From Lysobacteraceae bacterium NML93-0399 (GTDB lineage: Bacteria > Pseudomonadota > Gammaproteobacteria > Xanthomonadales > Xanthomonadaceae), in the NCBI GenBank assembly GCA_002307375.1, contig NTJI01000001.1, positions 124,001-188,000 on the forward strand: 64,000 bases of DNA, given 5' to 3'. The position numbers were made by a program, and so were the translations under genes. Positions 1 through 8,109 of this stretch are shown one piece after another (the stretch's first letter is position 1; every line of letters begins with the position of its first letter). The notes beneath the pieces are model-generated. The model saw nothing but the letters and a program-made list of their open reading frames with translations, ran no database searches and was not told where the DNA came from.

Positions 1-59
1 TCCAGTTCGATCGCGTGGCCCGAGCACGGCGCGATACGGACGGTTTCCTGCGCCGCCAT
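1..59 (-). CDS. DUF1989-like (urea carboxylase-associated) protein, 5' end only
   Basis: Only the first 19 codons lie in the window; the gene runs off the left edge. It begins with ATG at 59 and overlaps the stop of the GntA-like gene by one base (TGATG), so the two are translationally coupled. The visible start (MAAQETVRIAPCSGHAIEL) resembles the opening of DUF1989 proteins, and such genes are often found next to YqcI/YcgG genes. The family call therefore rests on a short stretch plus context and is inference. Confidence 0.45.
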   Translation of the reverse strand, partial: MAAQETVRIAPCSGHAIEL

Positions 60-799
60 CACTTCGGGCTCCGTACGCGGAACGGGCAGGTCCAGTCCGG
101 CTCGGCCTTGCGGCCGCTGTACTGGCGCGTCTCGGCCGCGGCGCCGAAATCGGCGAGGTTCGGATTGATCGAGCCCTGCAGCGCCCTGTCCCGCGCACGC
201 GTGGCGGCCTGCATCTTCTGGTAACGCCCGTCGGCGCGCAGCTGCTCGAACTGACGGTGCGAATTGAACACCAGCGCCGGCGAGGAAAAGCGTCGCGCGA
301 TGCGCGAGGCGCCGGGATGCAGACCGATCACGAAGAAAGGATGTCCGGCGAGACTGAGACTGAAGTGCGGGTCGTCGGGATTGCGGCTCACGTCCGCGGC
401 CCAGGGAGTGCCGCGACGCACGTCGAGATCGTGCAGGCGCTGCAACTGCGACCACAGCAACGCTTCGAAACGCTGCTCGTCCGTGTCGTCGGGCCCGTCG
501 AACACCGCGACGAACGAATGCACGGTGCGGTCATCCTCGGGAGCGCCGTCGACGACACCCGAAAATTCCGCCAGCGCATCGAGCAGCGGCGCATCGTTGG
601 CGCGGTCGCCCAGACGTCCGAATGCGTGCGGGCGGATCGCACCCTTGGCCAGCGCGGCCTTCGAACCGACGCACGGAAACTCCGGCGCATCGACGAAGGC
701 GAGAAACCTGCGGCCGGCGTCGCCGCCCGGGTCGGCAGTTGATGCGGAAGAGGTGCGCGCGGCGTAGGGGCAGCTGGGTCGCAAGGGTCTGGCGATCAT
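59..799 (-). CDS. YqcI/YcgG family (GntA-type heme-dependent N-oxygenase)
   Basis: A 246-residue protein of the YqcI/YcgG family, whose characterised member GntA hydroxylates a guanidino nitrogen in guanitoxin synthesis using heme iron. Family hallmarks are visible: FPCVGSKAAL near the N-terminus, HPFFVIGLHPGASR in the middle and LQGSINPNLADFG near the end, closing with a Trp-Cys-Pro-Phe motif. The ATG at 799 is chosen because the conserved region begins shortly after it. The reading frame stays open much further upstream, but that part looks like antisense of the next gene. Its stop overlaps the start of a DUF1989-like gene. The substrate here is unknown; no other guanitoxin genes are visible, so the role is probably N-oxidation of some other small amine. 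Confidence 0.8.
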   Translation of the reverse strand: MIARPLRPSCPYAARTSSASTADPGGDAGRRFLAFVDAPEFPCVGSKAALAKGAIRPHAFGRLGDRANDAPLLDALAEFSGVVDGAPEDDRTVHSFVAVFDGPDDTDEQRFEALLWSQLQRLHDLDVRRGTPWAADVSRNPDDPHFSLSLAGHPFFVIGLHPGASRIARRFSSPALVFNSHRQFEQLRADGRYQKMQAATRARDRALQGSINPNLADFGAAAETRQYSGRKAEPDWTCPFRVRSPK

Positions 800-996
800 G
801 GAGGGTGGCCGGGCCGGATGGCCTGTCTGGAAGTTGTGGCCGAGGCTAGGCAGGCCGATGCCACGCCGATGTGTATCTGCCGCACGCCGGCCCCAAGCCG
901 GTTCACCGCGCAGCGGGCGAGGTGAGCGTGGCGTGCAGCGCACCCGCCGCGCCTGGCCCGATACACTGCGCGCCCGTTTGCATCGCAGTCGCCGAC

Positions 997-1719
997 ATGT
1001 CCGAACCCATCCGCCTGGCCAGGCGTGTCGCCGAAATCGCAGGCTGCTCACGCAGCGAGGCCGAGCAGTACATCCAGGGTGGCTGGGTGCGCGTCGACGG
1101 TCGCATCGTCGAGCTGCCGCAGCATCCGGTGTCGAGCGAAACGGTGAGCCTCGATCCTGACGCGCGTCTGGACGCGGTGGAGCCCGCCACATTGCTGCTG
1201 CACAAGCCGCCTGGCCTCGATGTCTTCAACGATGCCACTGCCCTCGCCGCCTTTATCGAGCCGGCGGCGCAGTGGGACGGCGACGCCTCCGGCGTGCGCC
1301 GCCTGCACCGGCATTTCCATCGCCTGCAGCCGCTGGTGCCGCTCGATCGCGAGGCCAGCGGCCTGATCGTGCTGACCCAGGACGGTCGCGTGCGCCGACG
1401 CCTGACCGAGGATCTGTCCGCCATCGAGCAGGAATTCGTCGTCGAGGTCGACGGCACGCTCGCACCCTGGGGGCTGGCCCGGCTCAACCACGGGCTCGAA
1501 TTCGAGGGGCGAAAGCTGCCGCCGGGCAAGGTCAGCTGGCAGAACGAGGTGCGGCTGCGTTTTGCGCTCAAGGGCGTGCGCCCGGGGCAACTGCAGGCGA
1601 TGTGCGCGCAGGTCGGACTGCAGGTCGTATCGCTCCGCCGGCTGCGGATCGGTCGCGTGTCGCTGGCAAAGATGCCGGTCGGCGCCTGGCGTTATCTGCC
1701 GGTCGGGGAGCGCCTCTGA
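997..1719 (+). CDS. RsuA/RluF-family rRNA pseudouridine synthase
   Basis: A 240-residue pseudouridine synthase of the RsuA/RluB/RluF branch. An S4 RNA-binding domain occupies about residues 5-55 (RLARRVAEIAGCSRSEAEQY). The catalytic domain follows, with the motif PLDREASGLIVLTQDG, whose Asp is the family's catalytic residue. The usual Arg-Leu-Asp is Pro-Leu-Asp here. ATG 997 places the S4 domain at the N-terminus; the open frame upstream (from 871) is not conserved-looking. It probably modifies a uridine of 23S rRNA, or like RluF a tRNA, but the target cannot be read from sequence. It is convergent with the broken hydrolase gene downstream. Confidence 0.85.
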   Translation: MSEPIRLARRVAEIAGCSRSEAEQYIQGGWVRVDGRIVELPQHPVSSETVSLDPDARLDAVEPATLLLHKPPGLDVFNDATALAAFIEPAAQWDGDASGVRRLHRHFHRLQPLVPLDREASGLIVLTQDGRVRRRLTEDLSAIEQEFVVEVDGTLAPWGLARLNHGLEFEGRKLPPGKVSWQNEVRLRFALKGVRPGQLQAMCAQVGLQVVSLRRLRIGRVSLAKMPVGAWRYLPVGERL

Positions 1720-1732
1720 GCGGGGCCGAGCT

Positions 1733-2633
1733 TCACACTGGCGGGTGCACGCGCTGCAGGAAGTCGCGGATCAGCGCGGTGACCGCGTCGAGGTGGGCTT
1801 CCAGCCGCCAGTCTCCGCCGTCGATCCGATGCAGCTCGGCATCGGGCAGGTCGCGCAGATACGCCCGCGGCGAGACCTCGGGCATGTAATTGGTCGCGCG
1901 GCCCCCAGACGACCAGCGTCGGTGGGCGATACGCCAGGTAGGCGCGATGACAGACGAACCAGTCGCGATTGGCCTTCAGGCCGACCAGCACGTCGGTGAT
2001 GGCCTCGATGCGCCGGGGCGTCACCAGCGACCAGTGCAGCGTCCACGGCTCAGGCGGAATGCGCTCGGCCAGTGCCGGCCCGACATCGTTGAGGAATTTC
2101 TCGCGGAAGTGCGCTTCGGTCACGCCCTGGCGGACCGCCTCGCGCATCGCGTCGGGTGGCAGTTCCCAGGTCTTCTCGATCTCGGCGTATTTCGGTCCGA
2201 GCGCGTCGACATACGGGATGTCGCCGTTCTGGATGATCTGCGCGACCACACGCGAGGGGTCGAGCATCGCCAGGCGCACGCCGATCGGTGAACCGGAATC
2301 GTGCAGATAGATCGCAAAGCGACGCACACCCAGCGCCCGCACGAATCCGTCGAGAAACCGCGCGTAGCCGTCGAAGCCGTACTCGAAGGCGTCAGGCGTC
2401 GCGCTGTAGCCCGCACCGGGGAAATCCGGCGCCAGCACGCGCCAACGATCGGCCAGACGCGGCATGAGATTGTGGAATTCATAGGACGAGCACGGCTAGC
2501 CGTGCGGAAGCAGCAGCACCGGTGCGTCGGCGTCACCGGCCTCGCGGTAGAAGGTGTCGATGCCGGCGAGTCGATGCGCCGGTGCGCGACGGCGTATTGA
2601 CGTGCGGATGTACAGCGGGGCCTGCAGACACAT
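1733..2633 (-). pseudogene. Broken alpha/beta hydrolase (haloalkane dehalogenase-like)
   Basis: An alpha/beta-hydrolase fold gene that can be read end to end only by ignoring two lesions. The N-terminal part (from ATG 2633: AGIDTFYREAGDADAPVLLL) runs through PHG into an amber codon at 2496-2498. The frame then continues without interruption as PCSSYEFHNLMPRLADRW, so TAG replaces what is normally Tyr or Phe of the oxyanion HGY/HGF motif. Near 1892-1893 one extra base shifts the frame inside VVWGPRD. The lost continuation, YMPEVSPRAYLRDLPDAELH, ends at 1733. The nucleophile elbow region reads LHDSGSPIG, with Asp as the likely nucleophile, as in dehalogenase-like members. Two independent lesions favour real decay over a single sequencing error. 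Confidence 0.75.
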
Positions 2634-2772
2634 GGCGACGCTCCGGGCGGACACGGAAGCAATCTCGTTGCCGTCGCGTAAGCCGGCGCGAACCCTGCAT
2701 GACGGCCCGGACATTGCGCGGCGATCGTGGATCGATGGGAGAATGCGGGCCGCGATCCATTGCCGCCCGACC

Positions 2773-3366
2773 ATGCGAACTTTCGTCCTGCGCGCCCGCG
2801 CCGCTCCCACCGACAGCCAGGCCCTGCTGGCCGGCGTCGGTCAGGAGGCCCACACCGAAATCCTTGCGCACACGCTGATGAACGCGTGTTTCGTCGCCCA
2901 GGCCCATCGGCCCGGCGTGGTCGTCTATCTCGTGCTCGAGAGCACCGCGGATTTCTCGCGGACGATCCGCTTCGACATCGACGCCATGCGCGACATCGGC
3001 GGCTTCGACGAGCGTGCACTGCTGGCACGGATTGCCCAGGCACTGGATGTCTCGCGCGGCATGGGCAAGGACGAGACGCGTGATGTGACATCGGGTGTGG
3101 AAGTGCGCACGACGAGTTTCGAACGGCTGGTGCAGACGCTCGCGGTCGATCACCAGCTGTTCCTGATGGACCGCAAGGGCACGCCGATCCGTGAACAGGC
3201 GTTCGGCCAGGCGCCCTGCTTCCTGCTCACCGACCACATTCCGATGCCGAAGAAGGCCATTCCCGGCCTGGAACGGCTGGGCGCGAAGAAGATCACGCTC
3301 GGTCGCACCATGCTGTTCGCCTCGCAGTGCGTGGTGCTGATCCACCACGAACTCGACCAGCGCTGA
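2773..3366 (+). CDS. trmY: TrmY-like tRNA pseudouridine(54) N1-methyltransferase
   Basis: A 197-residue SPOUT-class methyltransferase resembling TrmY, which N1-methylates pseudouridine 54 in archaeal tRNA; homologues also occur in some gammaproteobacteria such as Vibrio. The conserved start MRTFVLRARAAPTDSQ, the strand VVVYLVLES, and the C-terminal knot region FLLTDHIPMPKK...LGAKKITLG...CVVLIHHELDQ all align by eye with the archaeal family. ATG 2773 gives the family-typical N-terminus; the longer open frame from 2554 overlaps the divergent pseudogene. Bacterial targets are not established. The neighbouring pseudouridine synthase makes a role in RNA modification plausible, but there is no operon link. 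Confidence 0.8.
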   Translation: MRTFVLRARAAPTDSQALLAGVGQEAHTEILAHTLMNACFVAQAHRPGVVVYLVLESTADFSRTIRFDIDAMRDIGGFDERALLARIAQALDVSRGMGKDETRDVTSGVEVRTTSFERLVQTLAVDHQLFLMDRKGTPIREQAFGQAPCFLLTDHIPMPKKAIPGLERLGAKKITLGRTMLFASQCVVLIHHELDQR

Positions 3367-3498
3367 GACCTCGCGCGTCACACGTGCGAACGGGGCGTGC
3401 GTCTGCATTGCAAGCACTCCGTAGATCGACGCCGTCCGACCCGCACCGGTAAAGGCCCCCCAAAAGCTCGCAGAGCTACGCACGTCGCCGAAGGCGGC

Positions 3499-4059
3499 TC
3501 AGAACAGGTCGCTCTGCGCCGCGGGATAGGTCAGATGCGTGCCGTCCCAGCGTGCGTCGATATGCAGCGCGTGCGGCTGCACCTTGCCGACGTCGAGAAT
3601 GTGGCAGACCTGCGTACCGCGCGCGGTCAGCAGATCGGCGATCAGACGTCGGTGGCAGCGCCACCACACCGCCTCGGCGCACATCAAGGCGGCACGCCGG
3701 CGCGAGGCGACCTCGCATGCGATGGCGAGTCCTTCGGCGAACTCGTCGCTGGCCAGATGATCGGCGTAGCCCTGGAAGGCGGCATTGCGCCACGCGCCGT
3801 TCGGCGAGCCCGGCTGCGCGCGGCGGCGGCCGCCCAATTGCGGTAGCCAGTGGTAATCGATACCCGCCTGCGGCAACTGCTGCGCCAGCGTCTCACTGGC
3901 GAACCAGGGATACCGACGCGAACCGGGAAAGCGCCGGACATCGATGATCGCTTCAATGCCGCTGTCGGCCAGCAGCGCGACAAAGGCCTCCCATTCGCGG
4001 GTGGAATGGCCGACGGTCCAGATACGCGGCACCGTGGACGGACTGCTCGAAGTGGGCAT
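3499..4059 (-). CDS. DUF488 family protein
   Basis: A 186-residue DUF488 protein of unknown biochemical role. It has the characteristic start IWTVGHSTREWEAFVALL, then DVRRFPGSRRYPWF, and the signature LMCAEAVWWRCHRRLIADLL with its conserved Cys-Ala-Glu and Cys-His-Arg. Length is normal for the family. No convincing partner gene lies beside it; downstream is the 3' side of TrmY on the other strand and upstream is a degraded PEBP gene. Function should be left open. Confidence 0.85.
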   Translation of the reverse strand: MPTSSSPSTVPRIWTVGHSTREWEAFVALLADSGIEAIIDVRRFPGSRRYPWFASETLAQQLPQAGIDYHWLPQLGGRRRAQPGSPNGAWRNAAFQGYADHLASDEFAEGLAIACEVASRRRAALMCAEAVWWRCHRRLIADLLTARGTQVCHILDVGKVQPHALHIDARWDGTHLTYPAAQSDLF

Positions 4060-4145
4060 GGGATGTCGTGGAAGTGGGCGAGACCTGCACGATGCGCATG
4101 CCGACGCATCGTCCGCGTGTGCAGGTCATCTCCCGCATACGTCGA

Positions 4146-4635
4146 TCAACGCGCAGATGGCGCGACATACTTGCCGATCAGACGTGCGCGCCCGATCACG
4201 TGGCCGTGCATCGCCTCGATCAGGGTGTCGCGATCGCTGCCCGGCATGACGTCGAGCCGGGTGTCGAGCGCGAACAGCTGGAAGTGATAGCGGTGCGTGC
4301 CGGTACCCGGCAGCGGCCTGGGGCCGTAGTACCCCGTCGCGCCATAGCTGTTGCGGGCCTGGCGCAGATCCGGGGTCGGTCAGCCGGGGGGCGGCCGGCA
4401 GCGCCTCGGCCAGCGTGGTGGCGTCACCGGGAATGTACGACACCGCGCCTTCCAGCGCGTCCCAGCGCGGCGCGGGCGACACGCCTTCACCGTATTCACT
4501 GTGGCGCACCGGGATCGACTGCCCCTCGTCGAAGGATCCGGACGTCGGGCCGGACATCGCGCCACGCTGCGCGGCGAGTTCCGGCCGCTCCATCGCCAGT
4601 GCCACGCCGTCCTTCTTGCTGGCCTGGGCCTCCAT
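4146..4635 (-). pseudogene. Degraded YbhB/YbcL (PEBP/Raf kinase inhibitor-like) gene
   Basis: The remnant of a bacterial PEBP-fold protein. From ATG 4635 it reads SFDEGQSIPVRHSEYGEGVS and PRWDALEGAVSY, then jumps directly to IPGDATTLAEALPAA. The central ligand-binding segment (normally about 20-25 residues with Asp-Pro-Asp-Ala-Pro and a Val-His-Trp) is missing, which is an in-frame internal deletion. A second lesion, one extra base at about 4371-4375, shifts the frame after RLTDP. The lost frame continues DLRQARNSYGATGYYGPRP and ends ARLIGKYVAPSAR at 4146. The deletion makes a sequencing artefact unlikely. It lies directly downstream of a sugar-dehydrogenase remnant. Confidence 0.75.
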
Positions 4636-4879
4636 CGGGCCCCGCAGGCGGCTGGCGCATCGCGGCGTTGCGCGCACCCGGTTGCGCGCCGGTGTAGACG
4701 ATGCGGCAGATCGTCCCGCTGCCGTCGTCGCTGAGCAGCAGCGCTCCGTCGGGCAGCACCGCAATCCCCACCGGCCGTGCGATCTGCGCATCACCGCCTT
4801 CGACGAGGAAGCCGGTGACGGTGCGTGACATACCAAGCGCCTCGTAACGCAAGGGGAAGCGCCACGCCAGGGAGATCAT
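4636..4879 (-). pseudogene. C-terminal remnant of a PQQ-type sugar (sorbosone) dehydrogenase
   Basis: About 80 codons match only the end of soluble PQQ-dependent sugar/sorbosone dehydrogenases: RPVGIAVLPDGALLLSDDGS followed by GTICRIVYTGAQ. The six-bladed propeller that should precede it is absent. The stretch upstream of 4879 (WRFPLRYEALGMSRTVTGF) only weakly recalls the family. The frame runs on into the PEBP remnant. This appears to be a deletion derivative of a formerly adjacent dehydrogenase-PEBP gene pair. Confidence 0.6.
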
Positions 4880-5029
4880 CTTTGTGCGGACGCGAATATG
4901 CCCGGCCGCCCGAGGACGGCCCGCGGGCTTGCGCGTGGCTGAAGAGACGCTCGCGCATGGCGTACTGCTTCACGTACGTGCCCGCGCAGCGCCAGTAGCG
5001 TGAGCGCGAACAAACCAGAAGGAGCACGC

Positions 5030-5344
5030 GTGATCATCCAGTTGAATACCGACAACCACATCAACGGCGGCGAAGCGTTGGAAGAACGCGTCAATGCAAT
5101 GCTCGAGCAGTACCTGGGGCGATTCTTTCCGCGCCTGACCCGGATCGAGGTGTTCCTGTCCGACGAGAATGCGGACAAGAACGGGCCGGACGACCGCCGG
5201 TGTGCACTGCAGGCCCGCCTTAACAACGATGATCCGATCGGCGCCAGCCACAACGCCGAAGACACCGAAAAGGCCATTCGCGGCGCCTGTGACAAGCTCA
5301 AGACGATTCTCGAAACCCGGATCGAAAAGCAGCGCGGCTATTGA
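5030..5344 (+). CDS. HPF/RaiA-like ribosome-associated factor (short form)
   Basis: A 104-residue protein of the ribosome hibernation / sigma-54 modulation family. Such proteins bind the 30S decoding region and promote 70S inactivation or dimerisation. The pattern of the family is visible: IIQLNTDNHINGGEALEERV, then TRIEVFLSDENADKNG, CALQARL and SHNAEDTEKAIRGACDKLK. The start is taken as GTG 5030 because AAGGAG at 5019-5024 sits five bases upstream; an ATG at 5000 in the same frame lacks such a site. It is the single-domain length, without the C-terminal dimerisation domain of long HPF. The classical hpf beside rpoN is not what this is. Confidence 0.8.
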   Translation: MIIQLNTDNHINGGEALEERVNAMLEQYLGRFFPRLTRIEVFLSDENADKNGPDDRRCALQARLNNDDPIGASHNAEDTEKAIRGACDKLKTILETRIEKQRGY

Positions 5345-5353
5345 TGCCTGCGC

Positions 5354-5379
5354 CGGCGGGGCGTGGCCACGCCCCGCCG
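5354..5379. terminator. Perfect 26-bp palindrome between convergent genes
   Basis: An uninterrupted 26-bp GC-rich palindrome (centre GTGGCCAC) begins nine bases after the HPF-like stop and faces the end of the NMT1-like gene on the other strand. There is no clear U-run, so it may act as a transcript-end stabiliser rather than a strong intrinsic terminator. Confidence 0.5.
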
Positions 5380-5518
5380 TGTTCATGACTCGCAGATCGC
5401 GGCCGGGCCCCACTGCGCGCGACACACACGGTGTGCCATCTACCGCCCGACATGCGGGCCTGGCGACACCTTTCCGCCGGACGTCACCGCAATTGCAGAC
5501 TGCACTGTGTGACCCGCC

Positions 5519-6394
5519 TCATTCGTACAGGGCCGCGTAACCCGCACCGTCCACCTCGCTGAGACTCAACCGGTCGAACTGCGCCCACATGCCGCGCCAG
5601 CGGGCTGCGTTACGCACGACGGGGGCGACCAGACGCGGACAGGTGTCGGCGATGATGGCGTCCATCAGCGCGTCAGGCATCGTGTCCGTGTGGCGGTACC
5701 AGAGCTCCGCCGCTTGCGCCGGATCGTCCCGGCACAACTGCGCGCCATCCCCGATGAGCCGCGTCACCGCGTCCACCACATCCGGGTGTTCCATAAGGAA
5801 CGCCTCGGACGTGAACAGTTCGAGCGCCGAGAAGTTCTGCAGGCCCACGGCGCCGGCCGCGATGAAGTGCACATCCATGCCGGCCAGCCGCGCTTCGACC
5901 CCTTCGAAATTGGCGAAACACAGCCAGGCGCCGTCGAAACCCGCGCGCAGGTTGGCGAGATGCTCGAAGCCGGCGCTTTCGATCTGCACCTGGGCGGCCT
6001 CGAACCCCGCGCCCTGTCCCGTGCACCAGCGCCCGAGAATCTCGCGGGCGATCGTGTCCGTAACACCGCCCGCCACCGGTGAGGCCACGCGCACCGTGTC
6101 GCCCTCGAGCAGACGCTGCCCCGCGGCACGCTGCAGCAGGATGCCGCCCTCGGTTTCGAAGAAACAGCCCAGCGCGCGCAGACCCAGACGCGCCTCGTCG
6201 ATCATGTGCAAGGGCTCGTTGCACGCGAATGCCACTTCGCCGCGTACGGTCGCGGCGAGACCATCGTAGTGGTCATCGGGCACGAGCAGGGACAGTTCCA
6301 GCCCCGCCTTGCGATACCAGCCCAGTTCGAGGCCGACGACCATCGGCAGGTGGTCTGGATTGAGAAACCATTCGAGGGACAACTGGATCCGCAT
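5519..6394 (-). CDS. NMT1/THI5-like substrate-binding-fold protein
   Basis: A 291-residue periplasmic-binding-fold protein of the NMT1/THI5 family, which includes pyrimidine-precursor (HMP) binding proteins such as ThiY. The diagnostic opening LSLEWFLNPDHLPMVVGLEL is present at the extreme N-terminus, followed by VAFACNEPLH and VASPVAGGVTDTIA. ATG 6394 is chosen over the in-frame GTG three codons upstream because AAGG lies eight bases before it. There is no signal peptide, and no ABC permease or ATPase gene lies nearby, so it may be cytosolic or a solitary receptor. The Cys cluster used by yeast THI5 as an enzyme is not seen, so HMP synthesis activity is not supported. Confidence 0.75.
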   Translation of the reverse strand: MRIQLSLEWFLNPDHLPMVVGLELGWYRKAGLELSLLVPDDHYDGLAATVRGEVAFACNEPLHMIDEARLGLRALGCFFETEGGILLQRAAGQRLLEGDTVRVASPVAGGVTDTIAREILGRWCTGQGAGFEAAQVQIESAGFEHLANLRAGFDGAWLCFANFEGVEARLAGMDVHFIAAGAVGLQNFSALELFTSEAFLMEHPDVVDAVTRLIGDGAQLCRDDPAQAAELWYRHTDTMPDALMDAIIADTCPRLVAPVVRNAARWRGMWAQFDRLSLSEVDGAGYAALYE

Positions 6395-6532
6395 GCCGGT
6401 CACCTTGGACGAAAACGGGCAAGCCTACCGGAGCGGCCTGCCCAGCATCATGCTGCCTCGGTGATGCAGTGCCGCATCCGCCGTCGCCAAACCGGCATAC
6501 GATTGCCGGGTTGGCATCGAGTGGAGCCGGTC

Positions 6533-7840
6533 ATGCGCATTCCGGGACACCTTCGCCTGTGCGGCATGTTTGCGCCAGCGCTCCTGTGCGCGGCTCCTGC
6601 CGCAATCGCCGCGCCGGATCCGGACAGCGCTCGCCTTGTGTTCGACACCGCACGCACGCTGTGCGAGCGCGATGCCTGCGCGTTGTGGGGCACGTCATTA
6701 TGCGGGCCAATGATGATTGTCGATCCCGTCGACCGGAGCGTATTGGCCAACCAGCCCGACCCGGGAGGCATGCTCGTCGCACACGACGACCTCTACGCCG
6801 GCACGCTGCCCGCCGACACGATGCTGGCCAATACGCGGGTCGAATGATCGGGGCAGGCATGGACACAACTGCTGTGGCCGGTGTCGTTCGAACCATCGGT
6901 ACTCAATGTCTTCGTTGCCCACGAGATGTTCCATCGCATCCAGGGCGAACTCGGCCTGACCCGACCGGAGGCCGGCAACCGGCATCTCGACACCCTCGAA
7001 GGCCGCTACCTGCTGCAACTCGAATGGCGTGCCCTGGCCCGCGCGCTGATGGCCGATACGCCGGCAGATCGGCGGCCGCGCATCGAGGACGCGCTCGCTT
7101 TCCGCCAGGCGCGACGCGCCCTGTTTCCCGATGCAGCCGCAGACGAGGCCGCGCTCGAAATCAACGAGGGCGTGGCCGAATACACCGGCGTGCGCATCGG
7201 GCTGTCGCGTCACGAAGCGCGCCTGGCCTATGCGGTCTTCGATCTCGCGCGCTTCCTCGATGCACCGAGTTTCGTACGCTCGTTCGCCTATGCCAGCGGC
7301 CCGGCCTACGGCCTGCTGCTCGACGATGTCGATCCCGACTGGCGCGGCCGGCTGGCGGCCGACGCCGACCTCGGCGAGCTGCTCGGCGCGGCGCACGACA
7401 TCGACCCCACGCAGCTGACCGACGTCCCCACCCGCGCGCGTCGTTTCGACCCCGAGGGCGAACTCCGCGCCGCCGAGGAAGCGCGCGAACAGGCGCGCAG
7501 CGCGCGGATCGCCCAGTGGCGCGCCACGCTCGTCGATGGACCGGTGCTGGTGCTGCCGCTGGAAAAGACGAACTTCCAGTTCAACCCGCAGACCCTCGCC
7601 GCACTCGACGGTGTGGGCACGATCTACCCCACCCTGCGACTGACCGACCACTGGGGCGAACTGGTCGTCGACGGTGGCGCGGCACTTGTGCATGCCGACC
7701 GCACACGTGCGGTCGTGGCCCTGCCCGCAGGCGGCCCCGCGCTGGCGGGCGACGGCTGGCGCCTCACCGTGGCCCCGGGCTGGCGCCTGGCGCAGGGCGC
7801 GCGGGCGAAGGACGCGACCGTGGTGCGCGAAGACGATTGA
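6533..7840 (+). pseudogene. Secreted gluzincin-like metallopeptidase split by an in-frame TGA
   Basis: A 435-codon frame with a signal peptide (GMFAPALLCAAPAAIAAPD) is interrupted once, by TGA at 6845-6847. Translation in the same frame continues SGQAWTQLLWPVSFEP and reaches the zinc motif HEMFH (HEXXH), then EINEGVAEYTG with the candidate third ligand Glu. The rest of the protein is intact to 7840. TGA stands where TGG (Trp) would fit. The downstream half could be translated alone from an internal start near 6881 but would lack its signal. No selenocysteine insertion element was recognised. It is either a recent nonsense mutant or a base-call error; the family is unnamed. Confidence 0.65.
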
Positions 7841-8109
7841 GGAACGAAGCGTTCGTCCTCGGGAAGAACTCAGGCCTCAGCGCGGTCGCTCCTGTCGGAC
7901 CTGTCTGCTCGCGTCGCATTCCGTCTCGTTGCACTGCGGGCGATGTCTCTGCACGTCCGAACACTGTGGCTAGAATGCGGCGCGGCCACGTGGCGATCCT
8001 GCGCCGGTCGTCGCTGCGACGCGATGCCGCTGTCGGGTAAGGCGCGACGCGGTTTTCTCCTGCCAACTGTTACTGCGTTGCCGGTTGTCCGGCGCGCACC
8101 GGAGCCCCC

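Noticed and set aside
6845-6847. Selenocysteine codon in the metallopeptidase
   Set aside because: TGA stands for a probable Trp, not at a Cys-like catalytic position, and no selenocysteine insertion hairpin was recognised just after it.
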